A stretch of 64,000 nt of DNA from Tetracentron sinense (Eukaryota; Streptophyta; Magnoliopsida; Trochodendrales; Trochodendraceae), in assembly GCA_015143295.1 (NCBI GenBank), contig CM026574.1, forward strand, positions 16,308,938 to 16,372,937, written 5' to 3'. The notes beneath the pieces are model-generated. The model saw nothing but the letters and a program-made list of their open reading frames with translations. It was not told the origin of the DNA and did no database searches. Shown piece after piece: positions 54,735 through 64,000 of this stretch. Position numbers and translations under genes: made by a program. Every line of letters starts with the position of its first letter. The stretch's first letter is position 1.

Positions 54735-54943
54735 TCACCAACAGGAGGCGAGGGTTGGTGTGCTGGGCCTGCGGACCAAGACCAGGCCTCAGGAAGCAGA
54801 GGTTTTGAGTTTGATTCATTTCTCTTGTTGACCACCCTTGAAGATTTATTCATACTTATCTAATGCGTGTGGATGGAGGGATATGCATGTGCCTAGAGGA
54901 TTAGTCGGGTGCTCTAAAAGACCCGGACACCGTCACCAAAAAA
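54735..54943 (+). mobile_element. Probable SINE with A tail
   Basis: The body has 'aggcctcaggaagcagaggt', 'gaggattagtcgggtgctc' and 'gacccggacaccgtcacc' followed by a 10-A tail. The phrase 'attagtcg...cccggacacc' before poly(A) is a common plant SINE 3' end as I recall it. Possible imperfect target duplication: 'gatttgggttaca' before, 'gattgggtaca' after. The open frame across it is not a gene. Confidence 0.6.
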
Positions 54944-55574
54944 AAAATTTTGATTGGGTACATGTTTGGATGTCTTAACAATTAGTGTGCTTTAAGGGGT
55001 TCAATTTGTTGGGTTTTGCTTTTGGTTCGGGATATATGGTTGGGTTGTAACCCCACTTAGTATGGTTAGTATATGTTCTATCTCAACCATCATACCCCTT
55101 GCTCAAGCTTGTCTCAGCTCAGCTCGACTCGAATTGAGCTCGAATACACCCTTACGATTGGACTCCTCTCATCGATTTTCCAAACAGCAATGGTGTAAAT
55201 TTGAAAGCTTTTTACCTCTCTCCTTTATATCTTATTCATCTACTATTAACAAAAGTTTAAGTTTTACTTGAACAAAGCAACCTCGCCTAAAGTACACTCA
55301 GCTCTAAAACATGACATGAACAACACAAATCAGGAAGTCGATTTCATCATCTCTAATTATCATGGAATAGGATGCTTTAGTGGAGTTTCTATGGTGTGAT
55401 ATCGGGATCTAAGGAATAACTTAGATGAAGGCTAATCATGACATAGTCAAGTATAAGTCTCACGGAATGATAATTGATAAGTCCTCACAAAGTCACAAGT
55501 CATGAGTTTGCATAATCTAACAAGACCTGTAAGACTCTAGTAACAATGGAAAAGGATATGGAAAAATGTAAACC

Positions 55575-55735
55575 AAGCATGACAATATGTGGTTGTAAGG
55601 ACCTGTATGGATATGGAAATTGATATAACAAGCATGACAACATTTGGTTATAAGGACTGGTAAAACAAACATGGCAACATGGAGTTGTAAAGATTGGTAT
55701 AACAAACATGACAACATGTGGTTATAAGGATTGAT
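55575..55735. repeat. Tandem repeat, unit 37-55 bp, four copies
   Basis: The unit core 'aa(g/a)catgacaacatgtggtt' followed by 'ataaggac' starts at 55575, 55630, 55667 and 55704. Surrounding 55270-56080 is otherwise unrecognised; two short open frames here come from the repeat. Confidence 0.8.
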
Positions 55736-56117
55736 CTAGCATGGTTATGTGCTACTTGTAAGAAACCTAGAAATAACTAACAAGCACTTCATAAGTCTCA
55801 CAAGTCCCCACAAGTCAAGAGTCTGATTATATGTTTTGCATGATAATATGTTTACATGTTTTTCACATATAAATTGTAAGATATGTTATTCATAGTAAAG
55901 CATTATCATGAGAATATGTTATTGCATATTGTTTACCTAGACCTTGTATACACTGAGCTTTCGTTTGCTCAGATGTACTTTTATGTCGGTAGTTTCATAA
56001 GGGTTCGACATCTGTGCTCCACCATCCTGGATATAGGAGGAGTATCCCGAAGAATAGGAAGGTGATTTCCAGTAAGAGGAGATTAATCTGGACTACTTTC
56101 CAGATTAATCTAGACTA

Positions 56118-56256
56118 CTAACATCACTTTCTTTTAGACACACTTTCTTTATATAAAAAACATATGTTATATTGTCTTCCATTACGAGAAAGACATGTGT
56201 TTTCATCTACCACTCTCTCTAATCAAAAGGACAGTCTTAAAAGAAAGTGATGTTAG
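56118..56256. ncRNA. Long-stem hairpin, possible small-RNA precursor or tiny MITE
   Basis: CTAACATCACTTTCTTTTAG (56118-56137, continuing AC) pairs with the inverse sequence at 56234-56256: 22 bp paired with one bulged base, with a loop of about 94 nt. A second palindrome, AATCTGGA...TCCAGATT, lies just upstream (about 56084-56106). No known miRNA was recognised. Confidence 0.3.
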
Positions 56257-57482
56257 CAATATCCTTTCTGTATATATAGTTGGAAGGCTGTCCTACTCTT
56301 ATTGGTATCTTCAATAAAAAAAATTAGAGCCATAAAGAAAAGGAGGTCAATGATATATCTATTGGATGATGATTTAAGGCTAATGTGTTGTTTATAGTCA
56401 AGTAGGGCAGGTGAGAAGCACAACCCACGATAAAATTAAGTAACAAAACTTGTGCTCATATGTTCCTCTAATGGCTGTTGATTTTATATTTATCATCCAT
56501 GTTTTCCTCGTTGGTCGTTACGTAATTTAATTATACCATGTAGTAATAATTTTGTAGAATAGTTACCAGTACGGGTGTCGAACCTTTTAGGATTGTGATG
56601 GTTTCGTTATCTTTTTATTAAGATTAATTCTAAATTAATGTGTGAGAAAAGTTGATTTTTAATCCAATTAAATAAAAAAGAATTAAATGATGACTTTTAA
56701 TTAATTTATCAACTAAAAGTTTTTGAAATCTTTCAAAGAGAAGATCTAGGGCGTTTGAATCCATCACTAGCTTATAATTGATCTCGAATTGAATCTATTC
56801 AGATCTCTCGACTTGCAAACATTATAGTGAAAGTGAAGACATGTCCCTTCTCAACTGATCAAGAAAAATACAAGGGATTAAATCATAGGCATATATTATT
56901 TTCGGTTAGCACGAGTGATACACATTAAACTAGGATAGTGAAATCACTCGTCTACCCTTAACACTAAATATCTTAAGATTTAATCTCTTGAACAGTTAAA
57001 ACCATTGCATAAAACTTATATTAATAATCACCGACAATTAACACAAGCGGGTTCAATCGTAATTTTCTAACACCTAAGACAAGGTTGAAATTCCATTGAA
57101 ATCGAATATGAACAATAAATCTAATTGTTAAAACAACTCTCTCATTATGCAATCAATGTCTTACAATTAAGAAATCTAAATAAAAACAAAAGAACGATAC
57201 AGTTACTTGTCTAGGATTTTATCGAAACCCTATAATGGAAAGTTCGTTCATCGCGAGTGAGGAGCACGCCGTCTTCAAAGACAAACACGAAAAACTCATC
57301 ATTTTTGCTTCCTTGATCTCCAGAGTTTCTTTTATTCTTAAAATCCAAAAATCTCTACTTCTTTTATAGCTAATGACCTTCCTATTTATAGAAAGAGGGT
57401 TTCCATTCGAGTTAGGATTTTTGGAAACCCAATTAGACTCAAAGTCTTCTCTTCCATACACAATTTCCAAGGCCAAAACGCC

Positions 57483-57633
57483 GATTGCGATCAATCGCAA
57501 AGCACTTGTGATCAATCGTAAACAGGTAAAAGTATGCAGAATTTCACTGCCTCATTTGCGATCCATCATAGGTTTTTCATCCATCGCAGTACAAGACTTG
57601 CGATTGATCACAGTAACACCACGATCGATCGTA
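57483..57633. repeat. Cluster of TGCGATCNATCGCA-like palindromes
   Basis: Six variants in 150 bp: ttgcgatcaatcgcaa, tgtgatcaatcgtaa, tgcgatccatcata, catccatcgcag, tgcgattgatcaca and cgatcgatcgta. The surrounding block, about 56550-57700, is unrecognised AT-rich sequence that could be a non-coding part of a decayed LTR element. Confidence 0.65.
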
Positions 57634-57900
57634 AGGTACAAAATTTTCTAGAATTCTTCCTTCTTTTGGTCTTTCACATGGTTAAAGTTCTTCTAAGTCT
57701 TTGAAGTGTTTAAATCTTTAATTTTATATTATTTTCCTCGTATGAACCTAAAATCAACAAAGACAACCAAGTACTGTAAAATAGTCTAAAAGTTACTCTA
57801 AGGAGCTAACAAATTTTGTTTGAGGTGCTTAAATGTATAACAATTAGCATTGATCACTCAACCATGATACAACTCGAATGCGCATTTTGCTCAAATCCCT

Positions 57901-57903
<3 letters not shown>

Positions 57904-57931
<28 letters not shown>
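57904..57931. repeat. (CT)n microsatellite
   Basis: About 14 CT units in intergenic sequence. Confidence 0.95.
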
Positions 57932-58699
57932 AACATTGAAGAGTACTTTTTCACTTTAAAAAGTTTATTTAAAGGATTGACGATCTCATAGGAAAATGAT
58001 ATATGGACTTTTGGCATGTATGTAATTATTTGCAAAAGCAATATATTTTGAGTAAAATGTTTTATTTTCAAAATATTTTATGTTCAAATAAACACATGAA
58101 AAATAATGTTTTTCGCGGATTTTGTTTGTTTTCCCCTATTTTACATCAAAATAAAAATGGAGCCTTAGCTAAGAGGCGCTATACTTAGATAGGATAGTAA
58201 AATTTCATACTCATAATTGATTGAAGTATTGGAATTATAATCGATATGATATATTTTAACTCAAAGAATCGAGCTCACAAACTCAACCACATAGGAAATT
58301 AGCATCATGCATTAAGCGAACCAATACCCAAAGAATCCATGCAAAATTTAATTCATAGTTTCGATCAACACGCTAATTTCGAATCAAATTGAACTTTGAA
58401 ATTTACAAGTAATAATAGAGATAGTCCTGCTAAGTTTAAATCGCTTATTTATTTAGATAAAATATGTATGAGAAATGTAAGAATTAGGAAGGATTAAGGG
58501 TCTTAGTTCTTTGTAGGGTTAGATTTATCTCCCCCCCCCCCGGCTTTGAGTAGCTTTTTCCAACAACAAAAAAGCAGACTTAAAAGTAGTAAAAATTCAC
58601 ATTTTTCACAAGTATTGAAACTTTTGGGATTGTTTAGAGAATTTTTACTCTTCACAAAAAAAAAAAAAAAACCATTTTCTTCAACATTTGATCTCAGTA

Positions 58700-59055
58700 T
58701 CAAATCTACATATTGAACCAGAAATATCAAATTAAGCTTTGAAAATTGAATTCAAGGCTTGTCCCAAGTAACAAGCATTGAACTAATCACAATCAAATTG
58801 AATCGAATCAAGAAACTTCCAATGATGATCATTAAATTACTTGAAGAGAAATACTAGCCTCATTCACAGACATCTAAGCGCTCACTATTGAACCAGAATA
58901 CCAAATTGAGCTTTGAAAATTGAATTCACGGATTGGCCCAAAATAAAAAAACATTGAACTAATCCGAATTGAATCAAGAAACTCTAATGATGATCCTCAT
59001 AATACTTAAAGAGAAATGCTAGCTCCAATCACAAACTTTCAAGCTCTCACGGTAG
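58700..59055. repeat. Tandem duplication, about 175-bp unit, two copies
   Basis: 'tattgaaccagaa' at 58711 and 58886, then 'gctttgaaaattgaattca', 'cattgaactaatc' and 'aatgatgatc' repeat at the same offset. The right edge runs into an LTR-like piece. Confidence 0.75.
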
Positions 59056-59160
59056 TAGTGACTAGTGTTACTAATTTTCTCTGTTACCTTGAGAACCAGT
59101 ATAAACCATCAATTTCTCCTTTGAATTTTTTGTTATCTTAAACTTATTAAAGGAGTAATA
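59040..59160 (+). repeat. LTR-like fragment shared with the SEC6-intron Copia
   Basis: 'gttaccttgagaacc(a/g)gta' with 'aaaccat' and 'tttttt' tracts matches about 15510-15545, the region leading into the 3' LTR of the intronic Copia. Possibly a solo end fragment of a related element. Confidence 0.5.
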
Positions 59161-59368
59161 ACGCCACTTGTTTCACCCACCGTCAGATTTTGGAAAAAAA
59201 AATTGCAACTTGGGCTAGTACTCCTCATTACTTGAAAGAAAATGGTCTTCTAGTCAACTCAAAGTGAATAACACCTTGTATTAGTAAGTATATCTTAATT
59301 AGCAGATGTTAATTAATATTAATTGGTTCAATTTAATAATGAGATCTAAGTGACCCAATCATAATTGT

Positions 59369-60399
59369 TAAGGCGACCAGGCAACTTGAGGCGATAGACC
59401 CCATGGACACCTGAGTTGATAGCTTGAGGTGCCCGAGACATCGCCTGATGAACTTTTTGTTGCAGAAATTCCCCCTAATGTGAGATCTATGTATGAGCAT
59501 TTTCTTTTATAAGAGGCCTTACATTCATATATATTACATAATTATCAAGATGCACTTTGATAGAACTATTGTTAGAGACATCTCTACGAATAGTAGAAAA
59601 AAATTTTAAGTGTTGGAAAAAAAAAATGGAATAAAAATTAAGTCTACATTGACTTTTGATCAAAGGAGGAGGAGAGAGAGATTGTGAGGGATAAAAATAG
59701 ACAGCCAAACAGGAAAGAGAGAGATGAAGGAGAGGAGATGAGAGGGAAGAGGAGAGGAGAGAGAATATAAGACTAAATAAAAAGTAAAAAAATAGTTCAA
59801 CAGTCAAATGTGACACTGAATAAGGGGGAAAGAAGAGAGAGGGAGATGATGTACATTTTACTCTCATTTCTTTCTTTTTATCGATTATACTCGAGATAAG
59901 TAATAAAAATAATATTATAAGTAAAATATATAATTATAGGGTATGAACTTAGTTAAATTATATATAAAAAAAACTCATTTAAATATGAGTTTATGAGAGT
60001 TTAAGGTGTCCTAAAAGAAATTTGGGGCATTTAAAGGCTCTTAATTTGCTATTAGGCTACCTGAGCTGGTTATAATTTAACAATCATGGAAAAAAAACAA
60101 ACGGGGACTATATGGTCCTCTTCTTTCTTCTTCTATCTGCTAAATTTTTTTGTTTGATATACAAATCTGAATATATTATATTGTAAAAGACATTAGAAGT
60201 ACAAAAAATAGCCTATATTTTTGTTTACCGAATTATCATATTCAAATAAAATAAATATTTGTATCCTAAAACAATAATAATGTTATATATATGAATTTTT
60301 AATAATGACCGCCTGAGGCGGTCAGTCGCCTGAGCACAACAGAGCGCCTTGTCGCCTAGGCGACTACCTGAGGCGCTTAAGGCGACGCCTTAAACAACT
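59369..60399. mobile_element. Element with GGCG-rich inverted ends, about 1 kb
   Basis: Left end 'ttaaggcgaccaggcaactt' and right end 'aggcgcttaaggcgacgcct' then 'taa' are imperfect inverses built from GCGCCT/AGGCGA units, while the middle is AT-rich (about 59460-60290). No transposase and no sure target duplication. Minus-strand open frame inside it is low-complexity. Confidence 0.5.
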
Positions 60400-60439
60400 A
60401 TGGACCCAATAACTATTGATTCTCAATTTTTAGTTTTTT

Positions 60440-61180
60440 AGTTGTTAAGGAAGGGGTGTCGGTAGATCAGGTTGGCCTGCGGCCCGAACCAACCCAATTA
60501 CCCCAAAAAAAATCAATATGAAAGCCTGACTAGGCCCAACCCAATTAATAATAGGGTGGGTTTGGGCCTACCTCTCAAGGCCATTTAGTAATCAAAGTAA
60601 TTGGGTCGCAATCAGCCCGGTCTGAGCCATTGACAACCCTAGTTTCAAGAGATCAGTCCCCTTAATTGAATTAGTAAAAAGCACAAATTTCCATCATCGT
60701 GTGATTATTGAGCATGTGGGGATGTATTGGTAAATATGTGATAGCCTGTCTTGGGCCTTGTCCATAGGCATCTCTAAATTAATCAGGCCAGGCTAGCCCC
60801 AGCCCAAGTAAATTGTTGGTATGGGCTTGTGTTTAGAATCTCATACTGCTCTTATACTATATTTCTAATTAGGCCCACCCAATTGTATACAATTTGAACC
60901 CTAAGTCCCATTTTCTCTTAGATTTTTCTAGGTCGGTCGATTGGCTCGGCCCTCCTTTCAGGGCCCCACTAATAATTGGGCCGAGCCAGTCCCTGAATTA
61001 ATTTAATTTTTCGTAGTGCCAGCGTGACACGCACTTGTGTAGGTGGCAAAAACATAATATTTTGCCTTTAGGATTACCTCGGGTAGATGCCTAGATCCAC
61101 ACTCCGGCACACTCTTCAGCTACCTGTGGGAAGGCATTTAACTTAGGGGTAGTAACATGAATTGCACACACACACCTTGC
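60440..61180. other. Intergenic, hAT-like remnant
   Basis: Text such as 'gcctgactaggcccaaccca' and the end 'attgacaaccctag' (about 60630-60645) resemble decayed relatives of the TAGGGCTGTCAA element. 60720-61010 repeats the theme 'gcccaacccaattg'. No gene was seen. Confidence 0.4.
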
Positions 61181-61189
61181 AAGTTTGAC

Positions 61190-61430
61190 ACATGTCTATT
61201 TTAACATCTATTAACCATGATTAAGATTCATTCATATCTAGAGTTAAATAATCTAGGCTTAGTTTGTAGAAAAAATGTTTTTAAAAAATAAACCTTGCTT
61301 ATGATTTCATTCTTGTAGTTAATTGTTGTAAGATATGTCTCTAAAAATTAAGGTTAGATTATTGAATCCTAAAAAGGATGAATCTTAATCACAATTAATG
61401 GGTATCAAAGAGCACATGTGATAGAACTCT
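61190..61430. repeat. Foldback MITE-like repeat near the HIT4-like promoter
   Basis: The left arm ('acacatgt', 'attaaccatgattaagattc', 'aataatctaggcttagttt') is the inverse of the right arm ('aattaaggttagattattga', 'gaatcttaatcacaattaat', 'acatgtga'). It ends about 270 bp before the TATA box at 61703. Confidence 0.7.
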
Positions 61431-61702
61431 CTCAGATGAAACAAGCAAGATACATGCTATGACCTCTTTAGTGGAACATCATTCCACACGCCACGCATCA
61501 GCTGAAGAGGTGGCCAAATGTGGATGAGGGCATCTACCAATTCAACCCTTTGCCTATTTTTGGAGGAACAAAAAAATTTCACATCCATGAAAGACAAAGA
61601 CAAGGATATATATTTACACGCGCACAAATGAGCGTGATATTCAGATTCTTACCTTCGGAGTTTCACCTCCGTACATACATTTGAAATGCTTGAAGTGGAC
61701 AC

Positions 61703-61710
61703 TATAAATA
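61703..61710 (+). promoter_or_regulatory. TATA box of the HIT4-like gene
   Basis: TATAAATA, 133 bp before the ATG at 61836. It predicts a start near 61735 and a 5' UTR of about 100 bp that contains a CT-rich tract (61805-61830), a common plant leader feature. Confidence 0.75.
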
Positions 61711-61835
61711 GCCTAATGTGTCTCTATAATCACTCATTTCTGATTTCTCGTTTCTTTCTTCCCCATTTGAATCTGGACGGACCGCGTTCGAATCACGCCG
61801 CGAGTCTCTCTCTCTCTCATCTCTCTCTCTAAACA

Positions 61836-63857
61836 ATGGGGAAAGGTTCGAAGAGGAAGGCGAACCAGAAGGAAGAGAACAAATCCTCTGAAGAGATTCC
61901 CAAGGAATCGACGAAAGCTTCCAGCAGAGGGAAGCGAGTCAAAGCTCCTGCTGCTCCTAAGCCTGAGAATGAACCCGAATTCTTCCCTGATAAGCGAAAT
62001 CTGGTATTACTTCTTCCTTGTTTGATTTTCTAATTTATATATCTTTGATTTGATTGATGAGCTTTAGTTGCCTAGATTGAGTTTCTTAGGGCTTGATTTG
62101 TGGCAGCGAGCTTTCGTTAGATGACTTTTGAAGCTCTGATGAAGACGTTGGAGGTTTTTTGTTGGAGATATATGAGTGTGTTTTTTAGATGTTAATGGAA
62201 ATGTCACTAGTTTCATTTTTGCGGTTGTGTTTGATTTCGTTGATTCGGTGAAGATCCGGAGCTCTGTTTTTTCATGATTGGAATCTAGGGTTTTCTTTTT
62301 TTCTTTTATAGTGCAATTGAATTTGATTTCTCTATACTTTGAGCTTGTAGATTTTATCTCCATTTTTTAGCTCCAAAATATTTGAACTATATTAATCTAT
62401 GCATTTCAAATTGTGTTTTTATTTATTTCCATTTTATTTCTGCTACTTTTCAAGCTGTGACACCTCATATTCTATTGTTTACTTTTTTTTTTCAATCAAG
62501 ATATAAGTTTTCCATCTGAAAGTGAACCCAACGTCATGCCATAAGCAAGGGTGGAGCCAGGATTGTTTTGAAGGGGTCGAGGGGGGTGGGGCACACAATG
62601 GTTGACTGAAAATGTTAGTAACTGTTGATGGATTTGTGAAGAATGATTAGTCGGGTACGAAATATTGTAGGTCTAGGGATAGGGATTCCTGGGCTCAATG
62701 TTACAAATCCCGTTCTCGGGTTTTTATCGGTTGAAGTTTTTCTCAGGAGATTATTAAATATGAAGTTTTTTTTCAGGTATTTCTCACCTAAATCTCTGTA
62801 ATGATTAAAATAATAATTAAATTACAAAAAATAGTAATAAATATCATCAATTTATAAATTCATCAAACCAGTAATATTGGGTATTTTTCGTGATATTTTT
62901 AAGATCTCGGGATATTTACGTGATAACAAGAAAAAACTGTTTTTCTCATGAGACTTTTAAAATACCACGATGAAAATGGAGTTTTAAACTTTAAATGTTT
63001 TTCACGGTATTTCTTGGGAGATTTGTAACAATGTTGGGGCATAGCCCTCAAATTATTTTTTTTGTCAACTAATTTTGTGGCTCATCTTGTCCATACGTTT
63101 CGTACATATCCGACAGGAGTTTTTCTCCTTGTTTATGGGGGGCCAACTATCCACTTGTCCCATGGGTATGCCCTCTTAAATAATTAAATAACATAGTATA
63201 AAAGATTTTTTTTTTTAAGTTCAAGGAGCAATTGCTCCCCTTGCCCCATGGCTATGTTCTATTAAACAATATAGTATATATATATATATATTCAAAAGTT
63301 TAGGGTGCAGTTGCTTCCTTGTCCCATGACTATGCCATGTTAAATAATTAAATAACATAGTACAAAAGGTACTGCCTCCATGCTCTATGACTATACCCTA
63401 TTAAACTCTAGTTTTTTAGGTTTAGGGGGCAGTTGGCCCATGCCCTATGGCAATGTCTTATTAAACTATAATTTTCTTTAAGAAAAAAAATTCGGGGGAA
63501 ACACATGCCCCCTTTGCCCATGGCTGTGGAGCACGTCCCCCCCACCCCGGACGGGCCATAAGACTATATTATCATTTAATGGAAGTATTCTTTTTAATGC
63601 ACCAGTCAGTCTTGCTTTGTGGTTGTTTTCGGTTTTATTGATTGAATTGTTGGTTTGTTTTTTTGTAGGAAGATTTATGGCAGGCTGCATTCTCCGTTGG
63701 CACAGAGGTTTGGCTGGATTTTTTTCTCTCTCTGATTTAGTTGTAAGTTGAGACATTTGTCCTATTTTTCCCTCTATTACAAATTATGATATTTTTATGG
63801 CAGTGGGATCAATTGGACTCAGTCTATCAGTTCAAATGGAACTTCTCAAATTTAGAA
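61836..63857 (+). CDS. HIT4: HEAT INTOLERANT 4-like protein, 5' part (three exons)
   Basis: Exons 61836-62003 (56 codons), 63669-63707 (13) and 63804-63857 (18), all phase 0 with GT-AG introns; the next donor GTGAGT begins at 63858 and the gene leaves the window. The N-terminus (MGKGSKRKANQKEE, then SSRGKRVKAPAAPKP) is lysine-rich and looks nuclear. The part FPDKRNLEDLWQAAF, SVGTEWDQLDSVYQFKWNF matches my memory of the conserved start of Arabidopsis HIT4 (At5g10010) and its plant homologues. Family knowledge: HIT4 is a nuclear chromocentre-associated protein needed for heat-induced chromatin decondensation and release of silencing. Which paralogue this is cannot be told from 87 residues. Confidence 0.75.
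63120..63545. repeat. Degenerate tandem repeat in HIT4-like intron 1
   Basis: About five or six diverged units of 65-85 bp, each with 'cccatg(g/a)ctatg' followed by 'ttaaa(t/c)' and 'aagttcaggggcagttg'-like sequence. The intron (62004-63668) otherwise holds AT-rich repeats near 62740-63020. No open frame is supported. Confidence 0.6.
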
Positions 63858-64000
63858 GTGAGTTGTATGACTGTTTATGTCTATTTTTCTGGATGACCTG
63901 CAATTTGATTTTTGTTTTAATTTCACTCCAGAGAACTATGTGGAGAGAAAGTAATGATGTAATAAGCACTAGTTGCACATATAACCATAAAAAACATAAA

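Noticed and set aside
54531..54863. 110-codon plus-strand frame
   Set aside because: It runs through a dispersed repeat and the SINE at 54735-54943 and resembles no protein family.

Overview
The window is nuclear DNA from a flowering plant, probably a eudicot. It has plant-type split genes with long AT-rich introns, plant SEC6 and HIT4-like proteins, Copia, Tat-type Gypsy, MULE, hAT, LINE and SINE elements, and many AT-rich foldback repeats. No CRISPR array, bacterial operon or organellar gene set was seen. The species was not identified.

Three host genes are visible. (1) 90-21121, + strand: the last 11 exons (about 344 residues, with the stop) of the exocyst subunit SEC6. Its introns are swollen by transposons, with a minus-strand Copia remnant in one and a plus-strand Copia remnant plus a LINE tail in another. 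(2) 53895-52109, - strand: a complete five-exon gene for a 235-residue protein with a transit-peptide-like N-terminus and a membrane segment, probably chloroplast-targeted. (3) 61836-63857, + strand: promoter and first three exons of a HEAT INTOLERANT 4 (HIT4)-like gene that runs off the right edge.

The middle (about 24.5-46.1 kb) is an old tandem duplication of a repeat-rich segment, later cut up by insertions. Copy 1 (about 24525-29371) carries a 1251-bp MULE with 118-bp terminal inverted repeats and a 9-bp target duplication; copy 2 keeps the matching empty site. Both copies derive from a segment that already held a hAT-like element. Copy 2 (about 29372-46101) was then split by a 2.4-kb TIR element and by a complete 11715-bp Gypsy element of the Tat lineage (29424-41138, target duplication ATAAA).

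The Gypsy element is the most informative object. Its two 909-bp LTRs differ by nine substitutions and two compensating 10-bp indels. It has gag-protease, RT, two RNase H domains and a D35E integrase, broken by three in-frame stops and one frameshift. One of those stops, a TAG between protease and RT, sits in a known leaky-stop context. Behind pol are a 13-14-bp repeat array and a three-exon gene on the opposite strand with its own TATA box. The LTR carries a 23-bp-period array of ACAACG-N4-CGTTGT dyads, and the same hexamer is strongly over-represented throughout the element.

The rest (21-24.5 kb and 46-61.7 kb) is intergenic and filled with foldback repeats, TIR elements, two SINEs, tandem duplications and microsatellites.
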